Positions 9,250-17,156 of a DNA stretch of 64,000 nucleotides are shown here, piece after piece. This DNA is from Cupriavidus basilensis (lineage in GTDB: Bacteria; Pseudomonadota; Gammaproteobacteria; Burkholderiales; Burkholderiaceae). The stretch lies in assembly GCF_000832305.1 (NCBI RefSeq), contig NZ_CP010537.1, positions 620,001 to 684,000 on the forward strand, given 5' to 3'. Every line of letters starts with the position of its first letter. Position 1 is the stretch's first letter. The position numbers and the translations under genes were made by a program. A model generated the notes under the pieces. That model ran no database searches and was not told the DNA's origin. It saw only the letters and a list, made by a program, of their open reading frames with translations.

Positions 9250-9585
9250 TCAGGCCGGCGAGCCGTAGGTGTGATGCAGTTCCTGGCGGCGGCGCGAGCT
9301 ATTCAGCAGGTACCCCAGCTCCTGCATCTTCGGCGTGACCAGGTTGCGGATGGCGGCATCCTGCGACAGGATGGTTTCCAGCATCCGGTAGCGGTAGCGC
9401 CGTTCCTCGGCGCTCAGCAATGCCACGTCGTCGATGCTCTTCAACGTGCTGACCTGGGTGACGTACCCGTTCTGCAGCGCGCACAGCGTATCCCAATTGC
9501 CCGCGCGCGCGGCTTCGCACATCAGGCTGGACAAGCGTAGCAGCTCTTCGTAGCAAGTGATGATCTTCTTCTTTTGCGGCAGCAT
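9250..9585 (-). CDS. fliT: Flagellar chaperone FliT
   Basis: 111-aa helical protein (starts MLPQKKKIITCYEELLRLS) in the fliS-fliT position. FliT family members bind FliD as an export chaperone and can inhibit FlhDC. The sequence is weakly conserved in this family, so the call depends partly on gene order. It lies 1 nt after the fliS stop and 8 nt before fliK, so these genes form one operon. Confidence 0.82.
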   Translation of the reverse strand: MLPQKKKIITCYEELLRLSSLMCEAARAGNWDTLCALQNGYVTQVSTLKSIDDVALLSAEERRYRYRMLETILSQDAAIRNLVTPKMQELGYLLNSSRRRQELHHTYGSPA

Positions 9586-9586
9586 G

Positions 9587-10033
9587 TCAGGACCCTATCG
9601 AGACAGCTTCCCTCGGCATGAATGCCTGTGGCGCAGGCTCCGGCACGGCGTCCGGATCGATCTGGCGCCAGGCCGAGGCGATGTCGGCCAGCAGCTTGTC
9701 GACCTCGTTGAAGCGGCTCTCGTCGTTATGCAGGTTGGCCAGCATCAGTTGCCGGGTCATGTAGTCGTAGAGCGCATCGAGATTGCCGGCGAGCTCCGCG
9801 CTGGCGCCGTGATCCAGCGACGCGCGCAGCCCGCTTTCGATGATGTTGATGGCGTTGGAGACGGCCTTGCCTTTCTCGGCGATCTTGCCTGCTTCCATGT
9901 GGAACTTGGCGCGGGCGATCGCCGCCCGCGCACCATCGAACAGCATGACGATGAGGCGGTGCGGCGAGGCACTCATGGCCCCGGTCTCGTGGCCGACATT
10001 GGTGTAGGCGTTGACGGCGGTGCGTGCGTACAT
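9587..10033 (-). CDS. fliS: Flagellin export chaperone FliS
   Basis: 148 aa. The family hallmark is near the N-terminus: alternating A/Y residues, then SPHRLIVMLFDGA and a four-helix bundle (NIIESGLRASLD, LDALYDYMTRQL). FliS binds the C-terminal disordered region of flagellin in the cytoplasm and prevents premature polymerisation. It lies 50 nt downstream of fliD and immediately upstream of fliT. Confidence 0.95.
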   Translation of the reverse strand: MYARTAVNAYTNVGHETGAMSASPHRLIVMLFDGARAAIARAKFHMEAGKIAEKGKAVSNAINIIESGLRASLDHGASAELAGNLDALYDYMTRQLMLANLHNDESRFNEVDKLLADIASAWRQIDPDAVPEPAPQAFMPREAVSIGS

Positions 10034-10083
10034 GGCGGCGCTCCCTGAGTTTGTTATGACGTGTGCGAGAAACCTGGCCGGGC

Positions 10084-11556
10084 TCAGCCCGAAGTGCTGG
10101 TCGAAGAGCTGAACTGCTGCGTCAGGTAAGTCTTGGTCGAGTTCAGCTGTGCCATCAGCGTGTCCAGGTTCTGGAACTCGGTCTGGTATTGCGCCACCGC
10201 GGCATCGATCTGGGCCGACACATTGGTGTACTGGGTCGCGAGCGACTTGAGCGTGGCGTTGACACCGTTGGTGGCGGTAGTCAGCGCGCCCGTGGGCGAG
10301 ACAAAGCCCGCCGCCGCGCTAGACAGCTGGTTGCCGTAGCCCGACTTGCCGTCGGTGCCGCTGAACAACTGCGCGACGCCCGTGCGGTTGGTGGTGAGCG
10401 CGGCATTCAGCTTGCTCGAATCCAGCGACATGCTGCCGTCGGCGTTGAAGCTGATGCCGATCTGCGTCAGGTTGGTCAGGCCGGTGGCGCCGGTGGCCGT
10501 CTGCGGGGTATTGATCACGTTGCGCAGCTGGTTCTCGATCACGCGCAGCGTGGAGTCGCCAAGCAGCGCGCCGGCGGTCTTGGTGCTCGGGTCGTAGGCG
10601 GAGAGCTGGGCCGCCGTGGACTGCAGGGTGTTGTACGCGGTGACGAAGCTCTGCACACCGGTAGCCATGGCGCTGGTGTTGCTGGCCACGTTCACCGTGC
10701 TGGTGCCGGTGGTGGCCAGGTTCAGGGTCACGCCCTGGGCCGCGCCCTGGACCGAATTGCTGGCGCTGGTGATCGCCAGGCCGTTGATGCTGAGCTTGGC
10801 GTCCTGTGCCGCGATGTTCTGCGTCATCGCCGTCGTGCCGCCCGGGTTGTATGTCAGCAGGTTGCTGATGGTGGTGGGGTCGCCGCTGCCGTTGCTGCTG
10901 ACCGAAACACTCATGCTCGAAGCAGCGCCGGTGGTGTTCGAGGTCAGCACCAGGTGATAGGGCGTGCTGCTGCCGTCGTTGACGATGCTGGCGGTAACGC
11001 CGGCATTAGCGGCATTGATGGCGTCGCGGATGCCGCTCAGCGTATTGTTGGTGCCGTTGATGTTGATCGACGCTGCCGCGGCGCTGCCGGGTGTGAAGGT
11101 GGTCGTGCCGCCGCTGGTGGTGGTGGTGCCGAACTGGATCTGGATGGTGGCGCTGCCCAGCTGCTGGCCGGTACTGTCGGTGATGCCGTTCGCTACCAGC
11201 GTCTGCGACTGCGCCAGCTGCGAGACGTTGACGGCATAGCTGCCCGCCACCGCGGTATTGTTGGCCGAGGTGCTCAGCACGCTGGTGTTGCTCGACGAGG
11301 TGGTGGTGCTGCTGTACAGGCTGGCCGTGCCCAGGGCGGTGGCGGCCGACTGGAACGAGGCCAGCGCCCCCTGCAGCACGCCATAAGCTGAAAGCTGGGT
11401 GTTGACCGCGCTCTGCTGATCGGTGATCGGGGTGAGCTTGAGCTGTTCCGCCGATTTCAGATTGGTCAGCAAAGTGCTCAGATCCAGCCCGGAACCAACA
11501 CCAAGCGACGAAATCGCTGAGCCGCTCGTCGAACTCGTTGCACTCGTTGAACTCAT
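10084..11556 (-). CDS. fliD: Flagellar filament cap protein FliD
   Basis: 490 aa. The N-terminal FliD_N segment (SSLGVGSGLDLSTLLTNLKSAEQ) and the C-terminal coiled coil (ALTTATNGVNATLKSLA, YQTEFQNLDTLMAQLNSTKTYL) are both present. The body is very rich in Ser/Thr/Gly/Asn with no Cys, like exported axial proteins. FliD caps the filament tip and helps flagellin fold. The many Ser/Thr residues would be potential acceptors for the neighbouring GT41 enzymes (inference). Confidence 0.95.
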   Translation of the reverse strand: MSSTSATSSTSGSAISSLGVGSGLDLSTLLTNLKSAEQLKLTPITDQQSAVNTQLSAYGVLQGALASFQSAATALGTASLYSSTTTSSSNTSVLSTSANNTAVAGSYAVNVSQLAQSQTLVANGITDSTGQQLGSATIQIQFGTTTTSGGTTTFTPGSAAAASININGTNNTLSGIRDAINAANAGVTASIVNDGSSTPYHLVLTSNTTGAASSMSVSVSSNGSGDPTTISNLLTYNPGGTTAMTQNIAAQDAKLSINGLAITSASNSVQGAAQGVTLNLATTGTSTVNVASNTSAMATGVQSFVTAYNTLQSTAAQLSAYDPSTKTAGALLGDSTLRVIENQLRNVINTPQTATGATGLTNLTQIGISFNADGSMSLDSSKLNAALTTNRTGVAQLFSGTDGKSGYGNQLSSAAAGFVSPTGALTTATNGVNATLKSLATQYTNVSAQIDAAVAQYQTEFQNLDTLMAQLNSTKTYLTQQFSSSTSTSG

Positions 11557-11598
11557 GATGCGTACCTGTGGTTTATGTGTACGGGGAGAGGCGCCCGA

Positions 11599-11976
11599 TC
11601 AGGCGGTTTGGTGAATCAGCAGGCCCTGCAATTTATCAATGGCGCGGACAATGCGCAGGACTTCTTTTGTGGGGAACTGGCGAATAGTCTCGCCGGAGAC
11701 CTTGTCCACGACACTCGTGACCATTCTGTGCGTGGCTTTGTCGATGCTGACGCGGACCTCGAGCGGGGTGGCCTCCAGGGCCTCGTTGAGGCTCTTCAGC
11801 GCACCGTCCAGCCCGGTGCTGCCGGCCGCATGGGCGCCGTCGGCCGGCTTCGATTCCGCTGGACCCGAACCCGGATCCGCCGGGCTTCTCGCCGCTCCGG
11901 TGGTACCAACGGACGATGCCGGCCCGACGGTGAGTGTGGCCGGCATTGGCAGTAGCGGTTCGGTCGAACTGATCAT
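11599..11976 (-). CDS. flaG: FlaG family protein
   Basis: The frame extends to 12009, but the ATG at 11976 (MISSTEPLLPMPATL) is the likelier start and gives 125 aa. The C-terminal half is the FlaG domain (ALEATPLEVRVSIDKATHRMVTSVVDKVSGETIRQFPTKEVLRI). FlaG proteins influence filament length. The gene lies between fliC and fliD, the usual place, with a 42-nt gap to fliD. Confidence 0.88.
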   Translation of the reverse strand: MISSTEPLLPMPATLTVGPASSVGTTGAARSPADPGSGPAESKPADGAHAAGSTGLDGALKSLNEALEATPLEVRVSIDKATHRMVTSVVDKVSGETIRQFPTKEVLRIVRAIDKLQGLLIHQTA

Positions 11977-12028
11977 GATCTGTTCTCGCAGCGTTGGGTC
12001 GGTGCACAAAAGGCTTCGGTGGAAACGC

Positions 12029-12053
12029 TTTCAGAGCGGAGGCCGCTCTGAAA
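12029..12053. repeat. Inverted repeat in the fliC-flaG gap
   Basis: An 11-bp perfect stem (12029-12039 with 12043-12053) encloses a 3-nt loop. It lies just past the fliC terminator on the minus strand and upstream of flaG. There is no T-run, so it may be a secondary stop, an mRNA stabiliser or a regulator site. Confidence 0.5.
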
Positions 12054-12062
12054 ACATTCCCG

Positions 12063-12093
12063 GCAGGACGGGCCCGGGCAGAACCCGTCCTGC
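12063..12093 (-). terminator. Probable fliC transcription terminator
   Basis: A 10-bp perfect GC-rich stem (12063-12072 with 12084-12093) starts 27 nt after the fliC stop on the minus strand. The tail is U-poor (a TTTT occurs about 9 nt later), so it may be a leaky terminator or a 3' stabilising hairpin that leaves some read-through to flaG and fliD. Confidence 0.65.
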
Positions 12094-12119
12094 TAGGAGA
12101 CAGCCGTCTGTTGCGAGAA

Positions 12120-13448
12120 TTAACGCAGCAGCGACAGCACGCCTTGGTTCGACTGGTTGGCCTGGGCCAGCACAGACGTACCTGCTTGTTGCAGGATCTG
12201 GGCGCGCGACATGTTCGACACTTCGGTCGCGTAGTCAGCGTCCTGGATGCGCGAGCGCGAAGCCGACAGGTTCGTCACCGCCGAGCCCAGGTTGGTGATG
12301 GCCGAGTTGAAGCGGTTCTGAACGGCACCCAGCGAGCTGCGCAGCTTGTCGACCGTGGCCAGCGCCTTGTCGATCAGGGCCAGCGGGTTGGTGCTGCCCG
12401 AGCCGGTGAACTGGGCCGTTGCGGTGGTGGTGCCGGCGGTGCTCAGCTCGATTTGGGTAGCGTCCGTGACCGACGTGGTGGTCGAGCCGCCGTTGGCCTG
12501 GGCACCAGCTTGCGTACCGGCGGACAGCGCGTAGTTGTTGCCGCCTTGGGTGATGAAAGCGACTGCAGCGCCGCTGGTGTTGGCGCCGACCTTGACCAGC
12601 TGGCCAGCCACGGTGTTGCCGGTGTTGCCGTTGGCGGCATCGCCGATCTTCACTTGCACCTTGTTCAGGGTGACGTTGCCGGTGGCAGCGTCGACCGAGG
12701 CAGCGTAGTTGTCGTTGCCGTACTTGACCACGTAGTTGCTGGTGGCGTTGCCGGCGGTGTCCAGCACGTTGTTCAGGGTCAGGGAGCTGGTGCTGACGGT
12801 CGAGCCGACGACGGCGGACAGGGCGTTGGCAGCCGAGGTCAGGTTGACCGAAACCGGTGCGGAGCCGGTGGCGGCTGCAACCGTGGTGATGGCGCCGCTG
12901 GTGCTCAGGGCGTTCTTGGCCACCGTGAAGCCGGTCATGCCCAGGGTCTTCGAGCTGATTTCTTGCAGGCCGATCGAGATGGTCTGGCCGTCTTGGGCGC
13001 CGACTTGCACGCTCAGCGGGGTGGCGGTGGACGACAGGACCTTGACGCCGTTGAAGTCGGTTTGTTGCGAAGTGCGGTCGATTTCAGCCAGACGTTGCGT
13101 GATTTCGTCCTGGATCGATTGCAGGTCGCTTGCCGAGTTGCTGCCCGTTGCGGCTTGGACGGACAGGGTACGGATAGCTTGCAGGTTGTTGTTGACTTCG
13201 TTCAGCGCGCCTTCAGTCGTTTGCGCCAGCGAGATGCCGTCGTTGGAGTTGCGCTGTGCTTGCGTCAGGCCGTTGATGTTGGCGGTGAAGCGGTTGGCGA
13301 TCGCCTGGCCGGCGGCGTCGTCCTTGGCGCTGTTGATACGCAGGCCCGACGACAGACGCTGGATCGCGCTGTTCAGCGACGACTGCGAAGCGTTCAGGTT
13401 GTTCTGCGTCATCAGGGACAACGTGTTGGTATTGATGGTCATCGACAT
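12120..13448 (-). CDS. fliC: Flagellin FliC
   Basis: 442 aa from the ATG at 13448, chosen because AGGAG lies 7 nt upstream. The frame continues to 13517 without support. The N-terminal D0/D1 region (INTNTLSLMTQNNLN, LSSGLRINSAKDDAAGQAIANRF) and the C-terminal D1/D0 region (LSASRSRIQDADYATEVSNMSRAQILQQAG...LLR) are standard. The central, surface-exposed D2/D3 region is rich in Ala/Ser/Thr/Asn. Flagellin is the filament subunit, exported by the flagellar type III system with FliS. The gene is transcribed alone from a sigma-28 promoter at 13549-13575. Confidence 0.97.
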   Translation of the reverse strand: MSMTINTNTLSLMTQNNLNASQSSLNSAIQRLSSGLRINSAKDDAAGQAIANRFTANINGLTQAQRNSNDGISLAQTTEGALNEVNNNLQAIRTLSVQAATGSNSASDLQSIQDEITQRLAEIDRTSQQTDFNGVKVLSSTATPLSVQVGAQDGQTISIGLQEISSKTLGMTGFTVAKNALSTSGAITTVAAATGSAPVSVNLTSAANALSAVVGSTVSTSSLTLNNVLDTAGNATSNYVVKYGNDNYAASVDAATGNVTLNKVQVKIGDAANGNTGNTVAGQLVKVGANTSGAAVAFITQGGNNYALSAGTQAGAQANGGSTTTSVTDATQIELSTAGTTTATAQFTGSGSTNPLALIDKALATVDKLRSSLGAVQNRFNSAITNLGSAVTNLSASRSRIQDADYATEVSNMSRAQILQQAGTSVLAQANQSNQGVLSLLR

Positions 13449-13548
13449 GGTACGACTCCTATTCTTTACAGTAGATTGTGCAATCCGGCTGCTGCCGCAA
13501 CGTTGGCTGCCAGGCAATGCTGGGCGAGAAGTGCCACCGTTGTTTGGG

Positions 13549-13575
13549 TTATCGGTTGGGGCCGGAAAAGATTTA
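13549..13575 (-). promoter_or_regulatory. Sigma-28 (FliA) promoter of fliC
   Basis: On the minus strand the sequence reads TAAATCTT, an 11-nt spacer, then ACCGATAA. The flagellar sigma-28 consensus is TAAAGTTT-N11-GCCGATAA, so spacing is exact and 7 of 8 bases of the -10 element match. It lies about 100 nt upstream of the fliC start codon, the expected place for a class III flagellar promoter. Confidence 0.88.
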
Positions 13576-13662
13576 GAGTGATCTTTGCGATGGATTGAAA
13601 CTGAGTGACGGATTCGAGGTGAAGCGAGCCCGTCCGGGCCTGCGGCGCGACGCCGGCAACGC

Positions 13663-13986
13663 CTAGCGGCGCTTGCGGGTACGCGGGGTATATAAGCTGA
13701 CGAATTCCGGCGAGGTCTCCGCCCCAGGCACGCAGGCCGTGGCCTCGGGGGCGTGAGCCGGCGTGATCACGGCGATGGAGTGCTTGTAGACGATCTGCGG
13801 AAGCGGGTCCTGCGCAGACTCTGCCAGCAACACCATATAGTTGTCCGCAGCCATGATCACGCCGTGCAGCCGAATGCCGTTCGATAAATGCACGACGACA
13901 GGATTGCGACTTGCGCTGTGGGTGGAGAGCTGCAGGTGCTGCAGATTCCGGCTCGGGCGATCGATCCTGGTTACCTTCTTGTTCAC
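13663..13986 (-). CDS. Hfq-like RNA-binding protein (divergent paralogue)
   Basis: The frame is open further upstream, but a GTG at 13986 with GGAG 5 nt before it gives a 107-aa protein. Residues ~28-76 match the Sm fold of Hfq: NPVVVHLSNGIRLHGVI (Sm1) and QIVYKHSIAVITP (Sm2, with the Hfq-specific YKH). The N-terminus differs from housekeeping Hfq, where the QDPFLN motif sits, and an insertion AESAQDPLP separates Sm1 and Sm2. The tail is basic (PRTRKRR). It may pair small RNAs with mRNAs or act as a specialised RNA binder. It lies 215 nt upstream of fliC in the same direction. Confidence 0.78.
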   Translation of the reverse strand: MNKKVTRIDRPSRNLQHLQLSTHSASRNPVVVHLSNGIRLHGVIMAADNYMVLLAESAQDPLPQIVYKHSIAVITPAHAPEATACVPGAETSPEFVSLYTPRTRKRR

Positions 13987-14484
13987 AACTTCTCCGGAAG
14001 AGCCCGCTCGGGTTCTGGCGGCTGGCAACGGTCCAATGACTGGGCCTGGGCAAATGGGGTGTGGCAGCACGGCTGGGCGCCGGCTGTGGCGCGGCCTGGG
14101 CTGGGCGGGGGATGAAACATCCGCTCTCGGTGCTGGCGCGGGACGGCGAGGCGGCATGGGCCGGGACCGGCCCTGGTTTGTGTCCGGGCGGTGGATCCGA
14201 TGCTGCTCCGCAAGCTGTGGCGGGCGACGCCGCCAGAAGAGAAGGGCAGTACTTCAGGGGCGAGGGTAACAAAATTTTAAAAATCTTGACGGTTGGGGGG
14301 GCGCGTCTTGTGTAGAGGTTTTCCTCTAATAAATCTATTGCGTCACACTGCGAATTTATGCATTGATTGCGCTGGTGTGGCAAGTCCCAACGCCACCCCC
14401 GCCCGCATTCCCTATCTGGCATGGGTTTGCGGGCCGCAAGGTGGCCCTGGCCTGCGACAGCGATGCACTCCATGCCGGGTATTC

Positions 14485-14498
14485 GCCACTTGCGTGGC
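14485..14498. repeat. Small hairpin, GCCAC-TTGC-GTGGC
   Basis: A 5-bp perfect stem with a TTGC loop followed by ATTTT, in the intergenic region between the hfq-like gene and the chemoreceptor gene. Role unknown; it could end a short transcript. Confidence 0.35.
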
Positions 14499-14511
14499 AT
14501 TTTCGGCACTT

Positions 14512-14539
14512 TTTCTATCAGAGATATCCCTGATAGAAA
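14512..14539. promoter_or_regulatory. 10-bp inverted repeat, operator candidate for the small RNA
   Basis: TTTCTATCAG (14512-14521) and its exact complement CTGATAGAAA (14530-14539) flank an 8-nt spacer. The repeat ends 5 nt before the -35 box of the sigma-70 promoter at 14545-14573, the position expected for an activator or repressor dimer site. The cognate regulator is unknown. Confidence 0.55.
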
Positions 14540-14544
14540 TAGGA

Positions 14545-14573
14545 TTTACACCTCATGTAAGCAGGTTTATATT
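14545..14573 (+). promoter_or_regulatory. Sigma-70 promoter of the intergenic small RNA
   Basis: TTTACA (14545-14550), a 17-nt spacer, then TATATT (14568-14573). Each box has one mismatch to consensus and the spacing is ideal. The predicted start is near 14580. No protein-coding frame follows before an intrinsic terminator about 65 nt later. Confidence 0.72.
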
Positions 14574-14579
14574 CGCGTT

Positions 14580-14648
14580 AGGGCCTTTCGGCTCTAACGC
14601 AGTCCTGGAAAGCCTACGAGCACCCCGCGCGTGGGCTTCTTTTTTTGC
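14580..14648 (+). ncRNA. Candidate small regulatory RNA
   Basis: A ~68-nt transcript is predicted between the sigma-70 promoter and a strong intrinsic terminator. The terminator stem is 9 bp (AAGCCTACG with CGTGGGCTT, 14610-14618 and 14630-14638, one G-U) with an 11-nt loop and a run of eight T. The DNA at 14575-14600 also forms an 11-bp hairpin with a TTTC loop, though its left arm overlaps the predicted start point. The U-rich 3' end after a terminator stem is the feature Hfq binds. I recognise no known family. The encoded Hfq paralogue is the nearest gene. Confidence 0.6.
14610..14648 (+). terminator. Intrinsic terminator of the small RNA
   Basis: A 9-bp stem with an 11-nt loop is followed directly by TCTTTTTTTT. 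It is the cleanest intrinsic terminator in the window, and no coding gene lies upstream on this strand. Confidence 0.8.
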
Positions 14649-14735
14649 GCGCCCACTTTGTTTGTTGTGCGTCCTCGGCGCCAAGCGCCGATCGCAGCAC
14701 TTCGAAGTGCGTGGGTGACATTAGACGACAGGTTG

Positions 14736-14768
14736 AAGCCGGGCAATCGTTCGAATTGCCCGGCTTTT
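14736..14768 (+). terminator. Strong hairpin with T4 tail; possible end of a second small RNA
   Basis: A 12-bp perfect stem (14736-14747 with 14755-14766) with a 7-nt loop runs into TTTTCCCC. Two more hairpins precede it: CGGCGC-CAA-GCGCCG (about 14679-14693) and the palindrome GCACTTCGAAGTGC (14697-14710). Together 14650-14768 could be another structured RNA, but no clear promoter is visible. Confidence 0.5.
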
Positions 14769-14832
14769 CCCCTCTATATTTCCTTGCAATTCCCCGTTTT
14801 TGCGCTTCTTTTCGCAAGTCGCTGTTTAGCCC

Positions 14833-14860
14833 TCAAGCTTGCTCCTGTCCCTGCCGTTAA
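14833..14860 (+). promoter_or_regulatory. Candidate sigma-28 promoter of the chemoreceptor gene
   Basis: TCAAGCTT, a 12-nt spacer, then GCCGTTAA. Compared with TAAAGTTT-N11-GCCGATAA, the -10 element matches 7 of 8 and the -35 element 6 of 8, but the spacer is one base long. It lies about 80 nt upstream of the mcp start, fitting class III flagellar/chemotaxis control. Confidence 0.5.
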
Positions 14861-14941
14861 GCCCGCGATGCGGCGTCGCTCCGGAAATCTGTCCGGGGCG
14901 AGGATGAAGCGCGCGCGATAAGAGTAAAAGGAGCGGGGAAG

Positions 14942-17023
14942 ATGCGTTGGTTGCGAAACTTTGGCATTGGGGTGCGCCTGACGGTAGCGTTTTCGCTCGT
15001 GGCGCTGCTGCTGATTGCCGTGGCCGTGCTGGGCATGATGTCCCTGCGCACCATGAACGAATCGATGCGCCTGACGGTGGAGGGGCGCCTGTTCAAGGTG
15101 CTGGAGATCGAGCGTGTCAAGCAAGATGCGCTGCGCACCGGCATCCTGGTGCGCGATGCCACCCTGAACGAGGATCCGGTTGCCGTGCGGCGCGACGCCG
15201 AGCGCATCGGCGCACTGCGCCAGGACATGCGCGGCACGCTGGATGAACTGGGGAAATGGCTTTCCAGGTCCGCCAAGCCTGAGATCCAGGAAACCTATCG
15301 CGCCCTTGTCGAGGCACGCAATGCTTACGACACCCAGCTCGACACGGTGTTGCGCCAGTTGCAGGGCGGCGAGTTTGACAGCGCTCGCAGCGCGCTGGTC
15401 GCGACCCTGCCGGCGGCCCAGGCGCCTTACTTCGACAAGCTGAGCGAATTGTCCGACGGGGGGCGCAAGGTGGCCGCCGCCGCCGTGCAAGAAGCCAATG
15501 CCAGCTATGAGATGGCGCGCAACCTGCTGCTGGGCCTGGCTGCCGCCGCGGTCGCGCTGGCCGCCGTCCTCGGCATCGGCATCACGCGCTCGATCACGCG
15601 CCCGGCGCGGCAAGCGCTGGACGCGGCACAAGCGCTTGCGCATGGCAACCTGACCTATGTCATCGACGCCAGCAGCGATGACGAGATGGGCCGCATGCTT
15701 GGCGCGCTGGAGCGCGCTTTCGGGCAGTTGGCGACGCTGGTGCACGGCATCCAGGGCGCGACGCGCTCGATCGATGGCGCGACCCGGGAAATCGCCAAGG
15801 GCAATACCGACCTGTCCCAGCGCACGGAAGAGCAGGCGGCATCCCTGGAGCAGACTGCGGCATCCATGGAGCAGCTCACCTCGACGGTCAAGCAGAACGC
15901 GGCCAATGCACGCCATGCCAATGAACTGGCGGTCAGCGCTTCGGGCGTGGCGACGGCGGGCGGGCACGCTGTGCGCGGCGTGGTCGAGACCATGCAGCAT
16001 ATTTCGCAATCGTCGGCCAAGGTCGCCGAAATCGTCGGCGTGATCGAAGGCATTGCCTTCCAGACCAATATCCTGGCGCTCAATGCTGCCGTGGAAGCCG
16101 CCCGCGCTGGTGAGCAAGGACGTGGCTTTGGCGTGGTGGCCGCGGAGGTGCGCAGCCTGGCCCAGCGGTCTTCGTCGGCGGCCAAGGAAATCGGACAGCT
16201 GATCAATGGCTCGGTGGGACAGGTGGCCCATGGCGCCAAGCAGGTCGAGGACGCCGGGCGCACCATGGACGACATCGTCGGGGCGGTGAAGCGCGTGACC
16301 GACATCATGGGCGAGATCGCCGCGGCCAGCGAGGAGCAGTCCTGCGGCATCGAGCAGGTCAACCGCGCCATCAATCAGATGGAGAGCGTGACGCAGCAGA
16401 ACGCCGCGCTGGTGGAGCAAGCCGCTGCCGCCGCCGAGAGCCTGCAGCAGCAGGCCGCCGGGCTGGTCGATGATGTGTCCAGGTTCCAGGTGACACCGGC
16501 GCAAACGCATGTTGCGCGGGCGCCGGCGCCGGCACCGGCACTGACTGTGCCTGCGCGGGCGGTAGCTGCAGCGCGCGTGGCGCCGGCAGCCGCCGGGCGG
16601 CGCCCTGCGGCGCACACGGCGGCGGGTGGCAAGAGCCACCCGCCGGCCCGCCCGGGGGCGGCTCGCCCGACCCCGGCCAGGCCCGTGGCTCCGGCCGCTC
16701 GTGCTGCCCAGGCAGTGCAGGTGGTTCAAGCAGCATCGGCAGCACGAGTCGCGCCAGCAACCGCGGCCAAGCCTGCGGCCCGGCCAGCCGCCGTAGCGCC
16801 ACGTGCCGGCGCGGTCCGCACCACCCGCGAGCCCGTGTTGCCCAGCAAGGCCCGCGCGCCGGTGGTGCGCCAGGGCCGCGAGCCTGTGCTGTCTTCCAAG
16901 GCGCTGCCCGCCGCCCGCCAGGCCAAGCCTGCCGGCGTGGCCGCAGCAGTGCCGCGCCGCGCCGCGCGCACCCCGGCTGCCGGCAGCCCGGCCGTGGCTG
17001 CCGGAGACTGGGAATCGTTCTAA
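14942..17023 (+). CDS. Methyl-accepting chemotaxis protein
   Basis: 693 aa. A transmembrane helix at ~11-33 is followed by a periplasmic four-helix-bundle sensor (~34-193), a second transmembrane helix (~195-217), a HAMP domain (~217-270) and the MCP signalling domain with the hairpin tip EGIAFQTNILALNAAVEAARAGE near residue 370. Residues ~525-688 form an unusually long Ala/Pro/Arg-rich linker ending in DWESF, like the C-terminal pentapeptide (NWETF) that tethers CheR/CheB. It senses a ligand and signals to CheA/CheW. ATG at 14942 follows GGAGCGGGGAAG. The ligand cannot be inferred. Confidence 0.95.
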   Translation: MRWLRNFGIGVRLTVAFSLVALLLIAVAVLGMMSLRTMNESMRLTVEGRLFKVLEIERVKQDALRTGILVRDATLNEDPVAVRRDAERIGALRQDMRGTLDELGKWLSRSAKPEIQETYRALVEARNAYDTQLDTVLRQLQGGEFDSARSALVATLPAAQAPYFDKLSELSDGGRKVAAAAVQEANASYEMARNLLLGLAAAAVALAAVLGIGITRSITRPARQALDAAQALAHGNLTYVIDASSDDEMGRMLGALERAFGQLATLVHGIQGATRSIDGATREIAKGNTDLSQRTEEQAASLEQTAASMEQLTSTVKQNAANARHANELAVSASGVATAGGHAVRGVVETMQHISQSSAKVAEIVGVIEGIAFQTNILALNAAVEAARAGEQGRGFGVVAAEVRSLAQRSSSAAKEIGQLINGSVGQVAHGAKQVEDAGRTMDDIVGAVKRVTDIMGEIAAASEEQSCGIEQVNRAINQMESVTQQNAALVEQAAAAAESLQQQAAGLVDDVSRFQVTPAQTHVARAPAPAPALTVPARAVAAARVAPAAAGRRPAAHTAAGGKSHPPARPGAARPTPARPVAPAARAAQAVQVVQAASAARVAPATAAKPAARPAAVAPRAGAVRTTREPVLPSKARAPVVRQGREPVLSSKALPAARQAKPAGVAAAVPRRAARTPAAGSPAVAAGDWESF

Positions 17024-17131
17024 GTCCAGCAATGTTGGCTTGAATGTCGCCTTGGCGGCGCTTCGGGCCAGGAGCCCGGCAAGGCGGCGGGGCGGCTGCA
17101 AGGCGCAAGGCTTAGGCCTACAATAGCGCCC

Positions 17132-17141
17132 TTGTATACAA
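17132..17141. promoter_or_regulatory. Palindromic operator candidate TTGTATACAA
   Basis: A perfect 10-bp palindrome of the tGT-AT-ACa form recognised by FadR-type GntR regulators. It lies 8 nt after a possible -10 box (TACAAT, 17119-17124) and upstream of the leader ORF and transporter gene, where a repressor would block transcription. The regulator is not in the window. Confidence 0.45.
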
Positions 17142-17156
17142 AAACAGACAGGAGCG

